Source of the DNA: CAIQJJ01 sp049325275 | Lineage (GTDB): Bacteria; Chloroflexota; Anaerolineae; Anaerolineales; UBA4823 | DNA: 64,000 nt | Direction of reading: 5' to 3' | Assembly (NCBI GenBank): GCA_049325275.1 | Contig: JBMOLU010000032.1 | Span: forward strand, 11,376-75,375 | Part shown: in pieces, positions 45,553 to 53,981 of the stretch | Layout of the letters: every line of letters begins with the position of its first letter | Position numbering within the stretch: the stretch's first letter is position 1 | Made by a program: the position numbers and the translations under genes | The notes under the pieces: generated by a model | Told to the model about the DNA's origin: nothing | The model's database searches: none | The model's input: only the letters and a program-made list of their open reading frames with translations

Positions 45553-46440
45553 TCATTTCACCTGCTTGGGCAGCGTGAAGAGCAGCGCCAACCAAAGTGG
45601 GATTCCGGTAGCCAGCATCAGGAGGCCCAAATCGACGCGCCCGGCGGTGAAGCCAAAAAAGGCATAACTCAGGCCAATGTAGGCCAGCGTACAGGGTGGG
45701 AGAAGATCGAACCAGCACGAACGTCGCAGTCGAGTGCCCCGCCAGAGGAGAATGGCGGTCGCGCCGGCAACGCATAAAACTGCCCAAATCACCATCACCA
45801 CCAGGGGGAGAGCTGCGATGCCCTCGATCAAGATGAACGGCTGGGTCGTTACTCGCAAGAGCACAATCGCAACCGGAAGCACACCCAGCAATGTGTACAA
45901 CTTTCGCCCCCAAGAGTGTTCGGCGTCTACCTGATGGATGTTCAACAAGCGCGGTCGTTGGCTTGTGCGATTCCATGCCAGGCCGTAAGCGATCAGGTAG
46001 GCGATTGGGATGAAGAACCATCCCACAAAGTTGAAGACCGGCACCCCGAAATAGCTGCCGCCAGAATGCCACTTCCAGGCGCCGATGTAAACGGCAACCG
46101 GGTCCATGCCCCAGTCCAGGCTGATGGCGATCAGCGTGGTGGCTAGAATACGCAGGGGTGTGGGCAGTTCCAGGCGTTCCGCGAGGATCAGGACGCTGTA
46201 GATGATGCCGACCCAGGCCAGGCTCACCGAGAGGGGCACCACACCCAGGTTGATCCAGGGCTCGCGCGGGTAAGTATAGCCGCCGCTGCTGACGCCCATG
46301 TACTCAATCAGCGTTCCGAATCCCAGCAGGGTCAGCAGCAGGAGAATTCGCTGCAAGCGATTGCGTGGCGCATCCAACCAGGCATGGCAGGCCGCAAGGC
46401 CGAACAAGATATAACCGACGAGGGTAGGTAATAGCGGCAT
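45553..46440 (-). CDS. Carotenoid biosynthesis protein (CruF/DUF422-like), integral membrane
   Basis: The protein has 295 aa and about eight hydrophobic segments. The region SLDWGMDPVAVYIGAWKW followed by GGSYFGVPVFNFVGWF (about residues 108-143) is the conserved core of the family that includes the C50 carotenoid and C-1',2' hydratase CruF. In that family the enzyme hydrates carotenoid end groups in the membrane. No other carotenoid gene is in the window, so the substrate cannot be inferred. It starts at ATG 46440 without an obvious Shine-Dalgarno. Length fits the family. Confidence 0.8.
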   Translation of the reverse strand: MPLLPTLVGYILFGLAACHAWLDAPRNRLQRILLLLTLLGFGTLIEYMGVSSGGYTYPREPWINLGVVPLSVSLAWVGIIYSVLILAERLELPTPLRILATTLIAISLDWGMDPVAVYIGAWKWHSGGSYFGVPVFNFVGWFFIPIAYLIAYGLAWNRTSQRPRLLNIHQVDAEHSWGRKLYTLLGVLPVAIVLLRVTTQPFILIEGIAALPLVVMVIWAVLCVAGATAILLWRGTRLRRSCWFDLLPPCTLAYIGLSYAFFGFTAGRVDLGLLMLATGIPLWLALLFTLPKQVK

Positions 46441-46582
46441 AGGCTTGAAATCCCGAGTGCTCGTTATCGCATGAAAGTGGCCGATAAGGTTATTATAGAT
46501 GCGTTTGGCGTCTCAATCCAAACAAAGGAGATGTTGTACAGCATCTCTTGCGATGCGAGAACAAGCGTGCTGCATTAAGCGC

Positions 46583-46858
46583 ATGATTGTCTTGAAGCGC
46601 CTTGACCCGACCGAAAATGTGAACCGCTGGTACCTGGTCTCGATCCAGCCCACGCTTTTTCACCCCTGCGCCGTGATCGTTGCCTGGGGCCGCTGCGACA
46701 ACGACTTCCAACGCTGGCGCGCCATTCCGGTCGAAGACCAGGCGCAGGCCGAACGGCTGGCCGAAAGGATCGTCAGCCGCAAAATCAGGCGGGGGTATCA
46801 TGTTTCGAAAGGCGCATTCCGCAGTCTATCGTTTGAGTCCCCTCGTGAAGGCCTTTGA
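46583..46858 (+). CDS. WGR domain-containing protein
   Basis: The protein has 91 aa from ATG 46583 (MIVLKRLDPTENVNRWYLVS). It contains the core WGR motif (VAWGRCDNDFQRWR) and a conserved C-terminal half (AERLAERIVSRKIRRGYHV). WGR domains bind nucleic acid and occur alone in many bacteria; the function of stand-alone versions is not established. The frame is open further upstream to 46499, but that part shows no similarity. Its 3' end overlaps the convergent dinB gene by 33 bp. Confidence 0.8.
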   Translation: MIVLKRLDPTENVNRWYLVSIQPTLFHPCAVIVAWGRCDNDFQRWRAIPVEDQAQAERLAERIVSRKIRRGYHVSKGAFRSLSFESPREGL

Positions 46859-48034
46859 ACCGAAGCGCTTTTGCAAATCGTCGATTACCCCCCGCAACCT
46901 TTCATCTTGCTGCCAATCGCAATCCCACAAGCCGAGTTGCTGTGGAGGTTCGTCGAAACCGCTGACGCCAATCCCGATCAGGCGCACGGCCCGGTAAGCC
47001 GAAGCCTGCCATTCCTTTTCAAAGAGTTTGACGGCCTGTGTGGCGATGGTTTCGGCATCGTCGAAGGCCGAACCGGACGTCACCTGGCGCGTCAGGGTAG
47101 TGAAATCGGCCCAGCGCAGTTTGACCTTCACCGTGCGGGCGGTCAGGTTTTGTCTTTGCAGGGTCCGGGCAACTTCCTGGGCCTGCTGCCGCAAAGTCTC
47201 GTGCAGTTTTCGGGCGTCGATCACATCGCGGGTGAAGGTCGTCTCCTGGCTGATGGATTTGGTTTCATGTTCGGTGACGACGGGACGCTTGTCATACCCT
47301 CGGGCGTGCAGGCTCAGGTCGTGACCGTTCTTGCCAAAACGCCGCAGCAGATCGGCCTCAGAGTAACGCGCCAGATCCCCAATCGTTTCGATGTGAAGCG
47401 CTGCCAATTTTTCCGCCGTTTTCGGGCCGACGCCCCACAGCATCTGCACCGGCAGCGGAGCCAGAAAGGCAGCTTCTTCCCCCGGCGGCACGATGGTGAT
47501 GGCATTCGGAGGCCCGGCCGGCCTTTTTTCGGGTGGCGATGGTAAAGGGTTTGCCGCATTCATCTTGCCGACATCGGTGGCGATCTTGGCGACCAGCTTG
47601 TTGGAGGCCACGCCCAGCGAGCAGGGCAGGCCCAAATCGCGGCGGATGGTATCCTGTAGCCGGTGAGCCAGCACGTCTACGGGTTCGGGCAGGTCGCTGA
47701 CGTCCAAAAAGGCTTCGTCAATCGAAACTTGCTCGACCTGCGAGGTCAGCGCACGCAGCCTTTCCATCACCTGGTGCGAAGTCCGGTGGTAGGCGTCGAA
47801 ATGGGGCGGCACGATCAGCAAACCGGGGCACAGGCCGAGCGCCGTGCGCATCGGCATGGCCGAGCGTACGCCGCGCGCCCGCGCCGCATACGAACAGGAT
47901 GCGACCACGCCGCGCTCATCCGGCCGCCCGCCCACGGCGAAGGTCTTGCCTTGCAGGCGCGGGTCGCGCTGCTCTTCAACCGCGCAGTAGAAGGCATCCA
48001 GATCGAGGTGGATAATGCGGTGCGGGGTATCCAA
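46826..48034 (-). CDS. dinB: DNA polymerase IV (Y-family translesion polymerase)
   Basis: The protein has 402 aa, a normal length. It shows HLDLDAFYCAVEEQRDP, SYAARARGVRSAMP, SIDEAFLDVSD (catalytic acidic residues), the helix-hairpin-helix region (WGVGPKTAEKLAALHIETIG) and the little-finger domain (KSISQETTF onward). It performs error-prone bypass of DNA lesions. The start is TTG at 48034, supported by GGAG six bases upstream; that site spans the stop codon of the preceding CMD gene, so the two are translationally coupled. No LexA box was recognised upstream. Confidence 0.95.
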   Translation of the reverse strand: MDTPHRIIHLDLDAFYCAVEEQRDPRLQGKTFAVGGRPDERGVVASCSYAARARGVRSAMPMRTALGLCPGLLIVPPHFDAYHRTSHQVMERLRALTSQVEQVSIDEAFLDVSDLPEPVDVLAHRLQDTIRRDLGLPCSLGVASNKLVAKIATDVGKMNAANPLPSPPEKRPAGPPNAITIVPPGEEAAFLAPLPVQMLWGVGPKTAEKLAALHIETIGDLARYSEADLLRRFGKNGHDLSLHARGYDKRPVVTEHETKSISQETTFTRDVIDARKLHETLRQQAQEVARTLQRQNLTARTVKVKLRWADFTTLTRQVTSGSAFDDAETIATQAVKLFEKEWQASAYRAVRLIGIGVSGFDEPPQQLGLWDCDWQQDERLRGVIDDLQKRFGSKAFTRGLKR

Positions 48035-48037
48035 TGG

Positions 48038-48601
48038 TTACTCCAAATTGGATGTCATCCCAATAGGGGGGCAGCCCAAAGCCTGGATCAAGCGCGCCCA
48101 ATAGTTTACCTGGGCGGCGGTAGTGGCCAGGATGACGATCTCGCGTTCGCTGAAAGCCGCCTGTAAACGCTCGCCGAACTCCGGTGTGAAGGCCAGCGGC
48201 GTCTGCGAGGCCTGGCGGGCATATTCGACCGCCAGGCGTTCTTGCGAGGTGAAGGTGGGGATTTCGTCCAAGGTTTTGCGTCCCTGCAAAGCCGTCAGTT
48301 CCTCGTTTGTCAGCAGCTTTTCCCAACCAACTGAGTTCATGTCCATGCAAAAAGGACAATTGACGGTGAACGATACCGCCATGCGCACCAGCTTAAGCAT
48401 GCGCTCGCTGATGCAGCCTTCATCAGGCCGCCCACCGTGCGCGATCAGGGCTTCGAGAACGCCTGAACTGATGGCTGCCTTCGGATACCAGGCCAGAAGG
48501 CGCGGCGGCAGGAGGTCTACGCCGGCAACCCGCCGCGCCAGCCACAGGCCGATGCGGATGTAGAAGGGGATGTGCGGGGGTGGGGGAATGAAGGCGGTCA
48601 T
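48038..48601 (-). CDS. Carboxymuconolactone decarboxylase/AhpD-like family protein
   Basis: The protein has 187 aa from ATG 48601. It contains the family core VRMAVSFTVNCPFCMDMNSV with a CxxC pair, and a C-terminal helix (SEREIVILATTAAQVNYWAR) typical of AhpD-like folds. Related proteins act as peroxidase partners or decarboxylases; the substrate here is unknown. Its ATG overlaps the stop of the upstream glycosyltransferase remnant by ATGA, and dinB follows after 3 bp, so the three genes share one transcript. A longer open frame upstream is a shadow of the glycosyltransferase. Confidence 0.85.
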   Translation of the reverse strand: MTAFIPPPPHIPFYIRIGLWLARRVAGVDLLPPRLLAWYPKAAISSGVLEALIAHGGRPDEGCISERMLKLVRMAVSFTVNCPFCMDMNSVGWEKLLTNEELTALQGRKTLDEIPTFTSQERLAVEYARQASQTPLAFTPEFGERLQAAFSEREIVILATTAAQVNYWARLIQALGCPPIGMTSNLE

Positions 48602-49554
48602 GGGAACATCCTGACCGCCTGCCCCACGCCATCTTCGGCGCGGATTTTCTCGCCTAGGGCGGCGCTGCGGCTTTGTATCAGCGGGTCGGTGACTGCTTTT
48701 TGAATGGCTTCGGCCAGCCGCTCGGCAGTCAATTTCCTTTGTGGAATGGGCGCCGGTCCCGCGCCTAACGCCGCCACGCGGCGGCCCCAAAAGAATTGAT
48801 CGCCCACAAAGGGGCAAATCACACCCGGCTTCCCGGCGCGCAGGGCAGCGGCGGTCGTCCCGGCCCCGCCGTGATGGACAATGGCTGTCATTTGGGGGAA
48901 AAGCCAGTCGTGCGGCACAGAATCCACGACAAAAATATCGTCTGCGTTTGTCCCCTTCGTCAAACCACCCCATCCGGTAGCGAGAACGCCGCGCTGGCCG
49001 GCCAGCTTCAAAGCCGTGGTGACCATCGCGGTCTTGTGGACGCCGCCCCCCATGAACATGCTGCCAAACCCCACGTAGACGGGCGGTGGCCCGTTTTGAA
49101 TGAACTGCACCAGGGCCGGATCAGGTTGCCAGCCCACCGGGGCATCCAAAAACCAGTATCCTGTCACCACCACCGTGTCATCCCAGTCAGCCGGGCGCGG
49201 GATCACGGATGGGCTGTAGGCGTACAACGTCGTCACGGGACGGCCATTCAAATGGGTTTCTCTTTTGGCAGGTGGGAGGCCAAGCACGTTACGCCGCCAA
49301 TCGTTGATCGGGCGACGATACAGAACCGGGCCAAGCATTGCGAAAAACTGATGGCTCAGTCGATTGAACGGGCCTAAATTGGAAAAAGGAAGGTAGTATC
49401 GGACGACCTCCTTTTCGCTGACTTCTGTTCGGAAAACAGCCGCGGGGTGGTCGATTGTTAAGCCCAGCATATAGGCTTCCTTGCCGGGATGGCGGTTGAA
49501 AGTGGCTGTTGGCTGGCGCAAACCGGGGGAATAGATAGGGTGCATAGAAAGCAC
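48598..49554 (-). pseudogene. Glycosyltransferase family 1 (sterol glucosyltransferase-like), N-terminally truncated
   Basis: The open frame has 318 aa against about 410-430 for the family. The C-terminal nucleotide-sugar domain is complete: PVYVGFGSMF, HHGGAGTTAAALRAGKP and PFVGDQFFWGRRV are all present. The acceptor domain begins only near residue 60 (NRLSHQFF, PINDWRRNVLGLPP), so roughly the first 110 residues are lost and replaced by unrelated sequence. The available starts (GTG 49554, ATG 49545) have no ribosome binding site. It is probably inactive, but it still leads the CMD-dinB transcript. Confidence 0.7.
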
Positions 49555-49586
49555 AAAAAATCAAAACCGGCATGAAGGCGATCCAC

Positions 49587-50504
49587 TTATCGCCGTTTCT
49601 CCTTTTTTAGCATATCCAGTAATCCGGGAAAAATGCCAGGCGTTTTTTGCAACTGGCGTATGATGTTCGGATCGACGTATTCCCGCATCGCTTTCGAACC
49701 GCGCTCTTTTTCCATACGATAGATATTCTGGGCGGCCACGACCAAAGCTTCCTGTTGCGCACTGGTGTACCACAGCGATTTTCTTGGATCGTTGTTCTCG
49801 AGCATTTCGGCGATCTCTTTCCAGCTATATCCCGCATGGTTGTGCTTGGGAAAGTGCAAGGTGTCGATGATATCGTATGCCGCTTCAGCTACCACCTCCT
49901 TCAGCCGGTACCAGAGGTTATGATGAGGCAATGTGCTGAGATAGCGCAAATACACAAATTCGATATCTTCCCCGGCCGCCGGCCCCTGATTCGACATGAC
50001 CATTGCCAGTTCAAGGTCTGTGAATTTGGCCTGGTCGTGAAAGCCGCTGGCAGGCCAAACTATCTTTTCTTTCGATGCCTGCCCAGGTGAAGCCTGGCGA
50101 AACAATCCTGCCGATGAACTGCTCCCATTTTCATGTGCCGCTTTTTCGACAGCTGCACCATCGACTAACTGGATAGACTTCGGTTGGGAAAGCAAAAGGT
50201 CCTTTTTGTTCGCTGCGGGCTGCACTTTTTCAAAGCGAACCGGGTACTGCAGGCCGGCATTCATGGCTTGTTCGACCACGGCAAAGTGCGCCATATAAGC
50301 CTGCTTCTGCTCGCGGCTGAGTGGTTGTTTGCCTAATCGCCGCACAAAGTAGCTCTTGAATTCTTCCATGCTGACAATATAACCGCTGCTTCCCCGGCTT
50401 GCTGTCAGGATCGTTTGCGATGGATAATCTGCGTAATAGGCTCCGCTATCGTACTTCACAACGATTCTGTCGTTTGGTTGAAGTGGCATAGCTGGTGATG
50501 TCAT
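49587..50504 (-). CDS. Hypothetical protein, 305 aa
   Basis: I do not recognise this protein. The start is well supported by GGAGG a few bases before ATG 50504. The N-terminal 30 residues (NDRIVVKYDSGAYYADY) look beta-rich, a helical section follows, and residues 115-160 are low-complexity and Ser-rich. The C-terminal half (about 170-295) looks like an all-helical domain (LPHHNLWYRLKEVVAEAAYD, then SWKEIAEMLENND). No signal peptide, membrane segment or catalytic motif is visible. It could be a cytosolic regulator, but the sequence does not say so. Confidence 0.7.
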   Translation of the reverse strand: MTSPAMPLQPNDRIVVKYDSGAYYADYPSQTILTASRGSSGYIVSMEEFKSYFVRRLGKQPLSREQKQAYMAHFAVVEQAMNAGLQYPVRFEKVQPAANKKDLLLSQPKSIQLVDGAAVEKAAHENGSSSSAGLFRQASPGQASKEKIVWPASGFHDQAKFTDLELAMVMSNQGPAAGEDIEFVYLRYLSTLPHHNLWYRLKEVVAEAAYDIIDTLHFPKHNHAGYSWKEIAEMLENNDPRKSLWYTSAQQEALVVAAQNIYRMEKERGSKAMREYVDPNIIRQLQKTPGIFPGLLDMLKKEKRR

Positions 50505-50607
50505 CGTCCCTCCGTTAAATTTTTGTTGCTGTCATTACTGTGCTCTAATGCCGGCTTTGGCCTTCCAAGGAACATCCTTGGTTTTAACCTTGGCTTCTTC
50601 TACTCGG

Positions 50608-51320
50608 TTATTCGCTGATTGGGCGCAGCCCTTTCGATAGCGCTTCGACACTTTCGATGGGTCTTCCCGCATCGAACAGCAAATACTGCCGCTCGCCCGG
50701 TGAAGCCGCACGGCGGCCGCTCGCAAACCGCAACTGCCGGCCGGAAACTACCTGGTATCTGTTCCGAATGGCCATGTGCCCGGTCACCACCATGGCCGTT
50801 CCTGAGGTGAGTGACCATACGCTTGTGTGGTTTTCAGCAACGTAAAGGACATCGTTCACCCCGGTTCTTTTACTGATAAGCCACAGCGTTATTGGAACGT
50901 AGACCACGAAAATCCACCCGAATCGAATCCCAAGAAAGCAATCGAACGATCCGACGCATGAAAAGCCACGGTAACGGTGACTTGCTCCTCCTTCTCAAAC
51001 TGGGCCCGATAGGTCACCACGTAGAATTCGTCCTTCATTATCCAATTCCTGTTCCCAGGATGCGAAACCGGCGGCAGGTATTTCCTCGTACACATCGGAA
51101 TCAAAATCGTTCGAGAACATCCCATAATCCTTGGTGGCCAGTCCGGCAAACGGGGTGTCCGTTGTGCTTTCAGTGAATTCTACCGTAAAAAGTACATCTA
51201 TATTGATGCGCTCCCAAGGCTGGCTTTTCTTAAAGTCCGCAAATCAGAGACAAAGCCCGACCAGGATGAGCACCGAAAACGCGGCGGGCCTGGGCATGGT
51301 TGCGAAAGCCTGTTTGTTGA
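50608..51320 (-). pseudogene. Frameshifted small membrane protein remnant
   Basis: Reading the minus strand, sensible sequence runs through three frames in order: a hydrophobic stretch (PRPAAFSVLILVGLCL), an in-frame TGA, FADFKKSQPWERINIDVLF, then IPAAGFASWEQELDNEG; a frameshift to KDEFYVVTYRAQFEKEEQVT; a second frameshift near 50900 to VVYVPITLWLISKR and a 90-residue tail. One stop and two indels break what looks like a single protein with membrane segments at both ends of its soluble middle. The family is unknown. Confidence 0.45.
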
Positions 51321-51857
51321 GCCAGCTAAACTGCCACTGTTCTGCCCATGTTTGTTACGGCCCGACTGCTTATTGGTGGTTTTGGCGCTGCGAAAATCTA
51401 TCGTTGGACAACCCAGGCCGGGCATGATTAGCTCAAGCGTAAATAACCGCTCAATGGCTCCCTTAGCCCTTAATTAGGGAAATCGGTTGGTTTACCGTTA
51501 GAAAACGAATTGAGTGTTCGAGAGTCCTTTCTCTTTTCGAAGATCCTTGTTGGCGTATTATCTCCTGGTCAAGGGTGCTTGAGCGCAAAAGAGAAACATC
51601 AACTGAAAGGTGCAGTCCATGAATATAACGAAGAGCGAGAGCGTAGATAGCCCCTTTATCTTTTCGGGGCATACATGGCTATTGGGGCGTGTTTCTCGAA
51701 CTGGGAATCAGTTGACCGCGACTCGTGGATGTATTCACTTGGCCACTATATCAACGTCAACGAGTTGAGCAAAGTCCTGTGCGGCTCACTGCTTGTAGCG
51801 ATTGCGGCTATGCTAAGTTGTTGTTGTGCCCATCAATCGCCATCCATAGCATCCATC
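51321..51857. other. Region without a supported gene
   Basis: The longest frame starts at 51675 (plus) and contains a signal-like stretch (LCGSLLVAIAAMLSCCC), but its second half runs through the decayed repeat at 51858 on the opposite strand. I see no confident gene, RNA or terminator. Confidence 0.5.
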
Positions 51858-51970
51858 TTACCCCTGATACCGGATCGCCTTAATCGGCAACTCCCCGCCC
51901 ACACGCTGGCCAGCGGCACCCCCGCACAGATCGCCTGCGCCCCAACACATCGAGATAGTGCTCGAGCGTC
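51858..51970 (-). pseudogene. Degenerate copy of the 3' end of the gene at the right window edge
   Basis: The sequence closely matches 63872-64000 in the same orientation, including the terminal codons and TAA. The right-edge copy reads coherently (VYAGVPLASVWAGELSIKAI, then RYQG and stop). This copy keeps TLEHYLDVLG, but a deletion then shifts the frame. Upstream of it the frame continues as ALAGLGPERNAVHRCAVPAG, so more of the gene may be preserved. Confidence 0.55.
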
Positions 51971-52188
51971 GCCCCTGCCGGTACAGCACACCGATGTACG
52001 GCATTTCGTTCAGGTCCCAGGCCTGCCAGAGCCAGCCGTTGTATCTCAAATGAAATCCTTGAGAATTTGCTTGGTGGATGTTTGCGGACTTTCGGATAAG
52101 TACGGGAAATTGGGGCTACGAGGCGAGTTGCCAGCCCTGAGGGAGACAAGATGAAGTTAGCAAACACAGCCTGGCAAAAGACACCCGC

Positions 52189-53163
52189 TCACGCCAACCC
52201 AGCGCAATACGCTTCCAGAAGGGATAGAAAATTCTCTGCATCTTTCTGGGTGAAGATTTTCGTCCGAAGGCTGCGCGGCATATGCCGGAATTTCAGATAT
52301 TGAATGGCATGTTTCCGAAATGCGATCAGCCCCTTGCGATTTCCGTAGAATGCCGTACTCCGTTCCAGGTGCTGGCGCACCGTCTGAAGCAGCATCTCGG
52401 CGCTGACCTGTGCCCGGTCAAGGCGGGCAAATATCCATGGGTTGCCGATTGCCGCTCGGCCGATCATCACCGCATCACAACCGGTATAACGCTTCATGCG
52501 CTCGATGTCTGCGACTTTTCTAACATCTCCATTCCCGATGACCGGGATTTTCACGGCACGTTTCACCTCAGCAATGGCATCCCAATCCGCTTCCCCGCTA
52601 TAGAACTGCTCTTTCGTGCGCCCGTGGACGGCAATGGCTGCGCCGCCGTTCTCTTCGATGATCCGGGCGATCGACGCATAATTACGGCTATCTTCCCAGC
52701 CCAGGCGAATTTTCCCGGTCACCGGCACTTTCAAGGCCGCGCTCAGCTTGCTGAAAATGTGCGCCACCTTCAGCGGTGTGCGCATCAGGCCCACACCCGC
52801 GCCGAAGTTGGCAACAGCATCGGCCGGGCAACCCATATTGATATCGATGATGTCGGGAGATAGCTCTTGTACCCGCAAAGCAGCTTTCAGAATCTCATCT
52901 GGATCATCTCCGTAGAGCTGGAAGACAACGGGGCGCTCAGCTTCTGTGTAGGTTAAGCGGGGCAACATGCGCTCAAATGCACGGACAACGAACTCCGCCT
53001 TGACAAGTTCGGTATAGCTCAGCGCTGAACCGAGTTCGCTGCACAACGAGCGGAACGGCCAATCCGAGTAGTGGTGCATCGGAGCCTGGATAACGTTTCC
53101 AGAAACGGGCACATCACCTATTCTGAAAATCAGGGAAACACTCTCCTTGTCCGGGGCATTCAC
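52189..53163 (-). CDS. dusB: tRNA-dihydrouridine synthase (DusB-like)
   Basis: The protein has 324 aa, within the Dus family range. FMN-binding and catalytic segments are visible: QAPMHHYSDWPFR at the N-terminus, VFQLYGDDPDE, IDINMGCPADAV with the catalytic Cys, GKIRLGWED, AVHGRTKEQFYSGEADW, VIGNGDVRK and MIGRAAIGNPWIF. It reduces uridine in the D-loop of tRNA. The start is GTG at 53163, backed by AAAGGA seven bases upstream. It stands alone among decayed genes. The DusB rather than DusA/C label rests on overall resemblance. Confidence 0.92.
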   Translation of the reverse strand: MNAPDKESVSLIFRIGDVPVSGNVIQAPMHHYSDWPFRSLCSELGSALSYTELVKAEFVVRAFERMLPRLTYTEAERPVVFQLYGDDPDEILKAALRVQELSPDIIDINMGCPADAVANFGAGVGLMRTPLKVAHIFSKLSAALKVPVTGKIRLGWEDSRNYASIARIIEENGGAAIAVHGRTKEQFYSGEADWDAIAEVKRAVKIPVIGNGDVRKVADIERMKRYTGCDAVMIGRAAIGNPWIFARLDRAQVSAEMLLQTVRQHLERSTAFYGNRKGLIAFRKHAIQYLKFRHMPRSLRTKIFTQKDAENFLSLLEAYCAGLA

Positions 53164-53392
53164 GGTTGTTCCTTTACCTTAATTTCGAGTTTTTCACTGG
53201 CTCATCTTTTGATGCAGCCATCATCGGTGAGGGATAACTTGCGAGCTTGTGATAAGGTAGCGCCCTTATCATTCGGTAAAGGCGCTCTTCCTGTGAGACA
53301 AATCCTATCATACTGGCTTCTTTTTGCGTTCATTTTGCTGCTTCCCCTGGCTTTTGGCACATTCGAAAGCCGCGTGTGCTGAAGCCGAAAAC

Positions 53393-53502
53393 GGACAAAG
53401 ATTGCTGTTCCGAGCAGGCGTGCCGAAGGGCGCGACCTCGGGCTTGCAGAAGTTCGAGGGGCCAGACCCGGCCTACTGGGTCAGTCACGGCTATGCGGTC
53501 AT
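53393..53502 (+). pseudogene. Fragment of a CocE/NonD (S15-like) hydrolase
   Basis: The segment GVPKGATSGLQKFEGPDPAY followed by WVSHGYAVIA matches the start of the hydrolase domain in CocE/NonD-type alpha/beta hydrolases. The usual continuation (VDARG) is lost; the frame runs into unrelated sequence and stops at 53542. No nucleophile motif remains. Confidence 0.5.
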
Positions 53503-53829
53503 CGCTCGCACCAGTGGAACTACTTTTGGGAGACCGCCGTAAATGATGCCATATTCAGTAACCCCAACATAACCCAGAAGCAAATCTACCTGGAAGCACT
53601 GAGACAGACCAAGAGCTATATGCTGCAAGGCGGTGGCTGGGAGCAACTCGGGAGAGACGATCAATTGCAATTGCCTGATTGGTATCCCGATTGGTTCCCA
53701 CCAGAATGGTTGATTGGACCAGGTATATGGAAAGTGGGTACTGGAGATTACACAGAGTTACCTAATGCGCTACGCGAAGGTGTGCCTATCCCACAACAAA
53801 ATGCATTTTACTTTTTCCTGGTGAGGTAA
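53503..53829 (+). pseudogene. C-terminal remnant of an unrecognised protein
   Basis: After the hydrolase fragment, another frame reads coherently from about 53503 to the stop at 53829: HQWNYFWETAVNDAIFSNPN, ITQKQIYLEALRQTKSYML, then WYPDWFPPEWLIGPGIW. It looks like the end of a secreted or toxin-like protein, but I cannot place it. It has no start of its own apart from ATG 53620. Confidence 0.4.
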
Positions 53830-53849
53830 TTATGCGAGCCATATTCCAA

Positions 53850-53870
53850 ATTGCTTTAGAAAGGCTCAAC
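53850..53870. repeat. 21-bp direct repeat, copy 2
   Basis: Identical to 45465-45485. This copy lies in the gap after the chimeric remnant and is followed by a hairpin at 53881. Confidence 0.7.
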
Positions 53871-53880
53871 TGTGATGATG

Positions 53881-53899
53881 GTTTGCTTGCAAAGCAAAC
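53881..53899. repeat. Inverted repeat
   Basis: GTTTGCTT-GCA-AAGCAAAC is a perfect 8-bp stem with a 3-nt loop. No T-tract follows on either strand, so it is not a convincing terminator. Confidence 0.4.
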
Positions 53900-53981
53900 C
53901 CATACAAAACAGAAAACACACTGATTTTTTGGGATGGGGCTATAACGGGTTTTGTGGGATCGAATCACAAACTGGCAACCG

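Noticed and set aside
51675..52154. Plus-strand 159-codon frame with a signal-like segment
   Set aside because: Its second half is antisense to a decayed repeat whose sense frame is clear on the minus strand. A short lipoprotein start is possible but unsupported.
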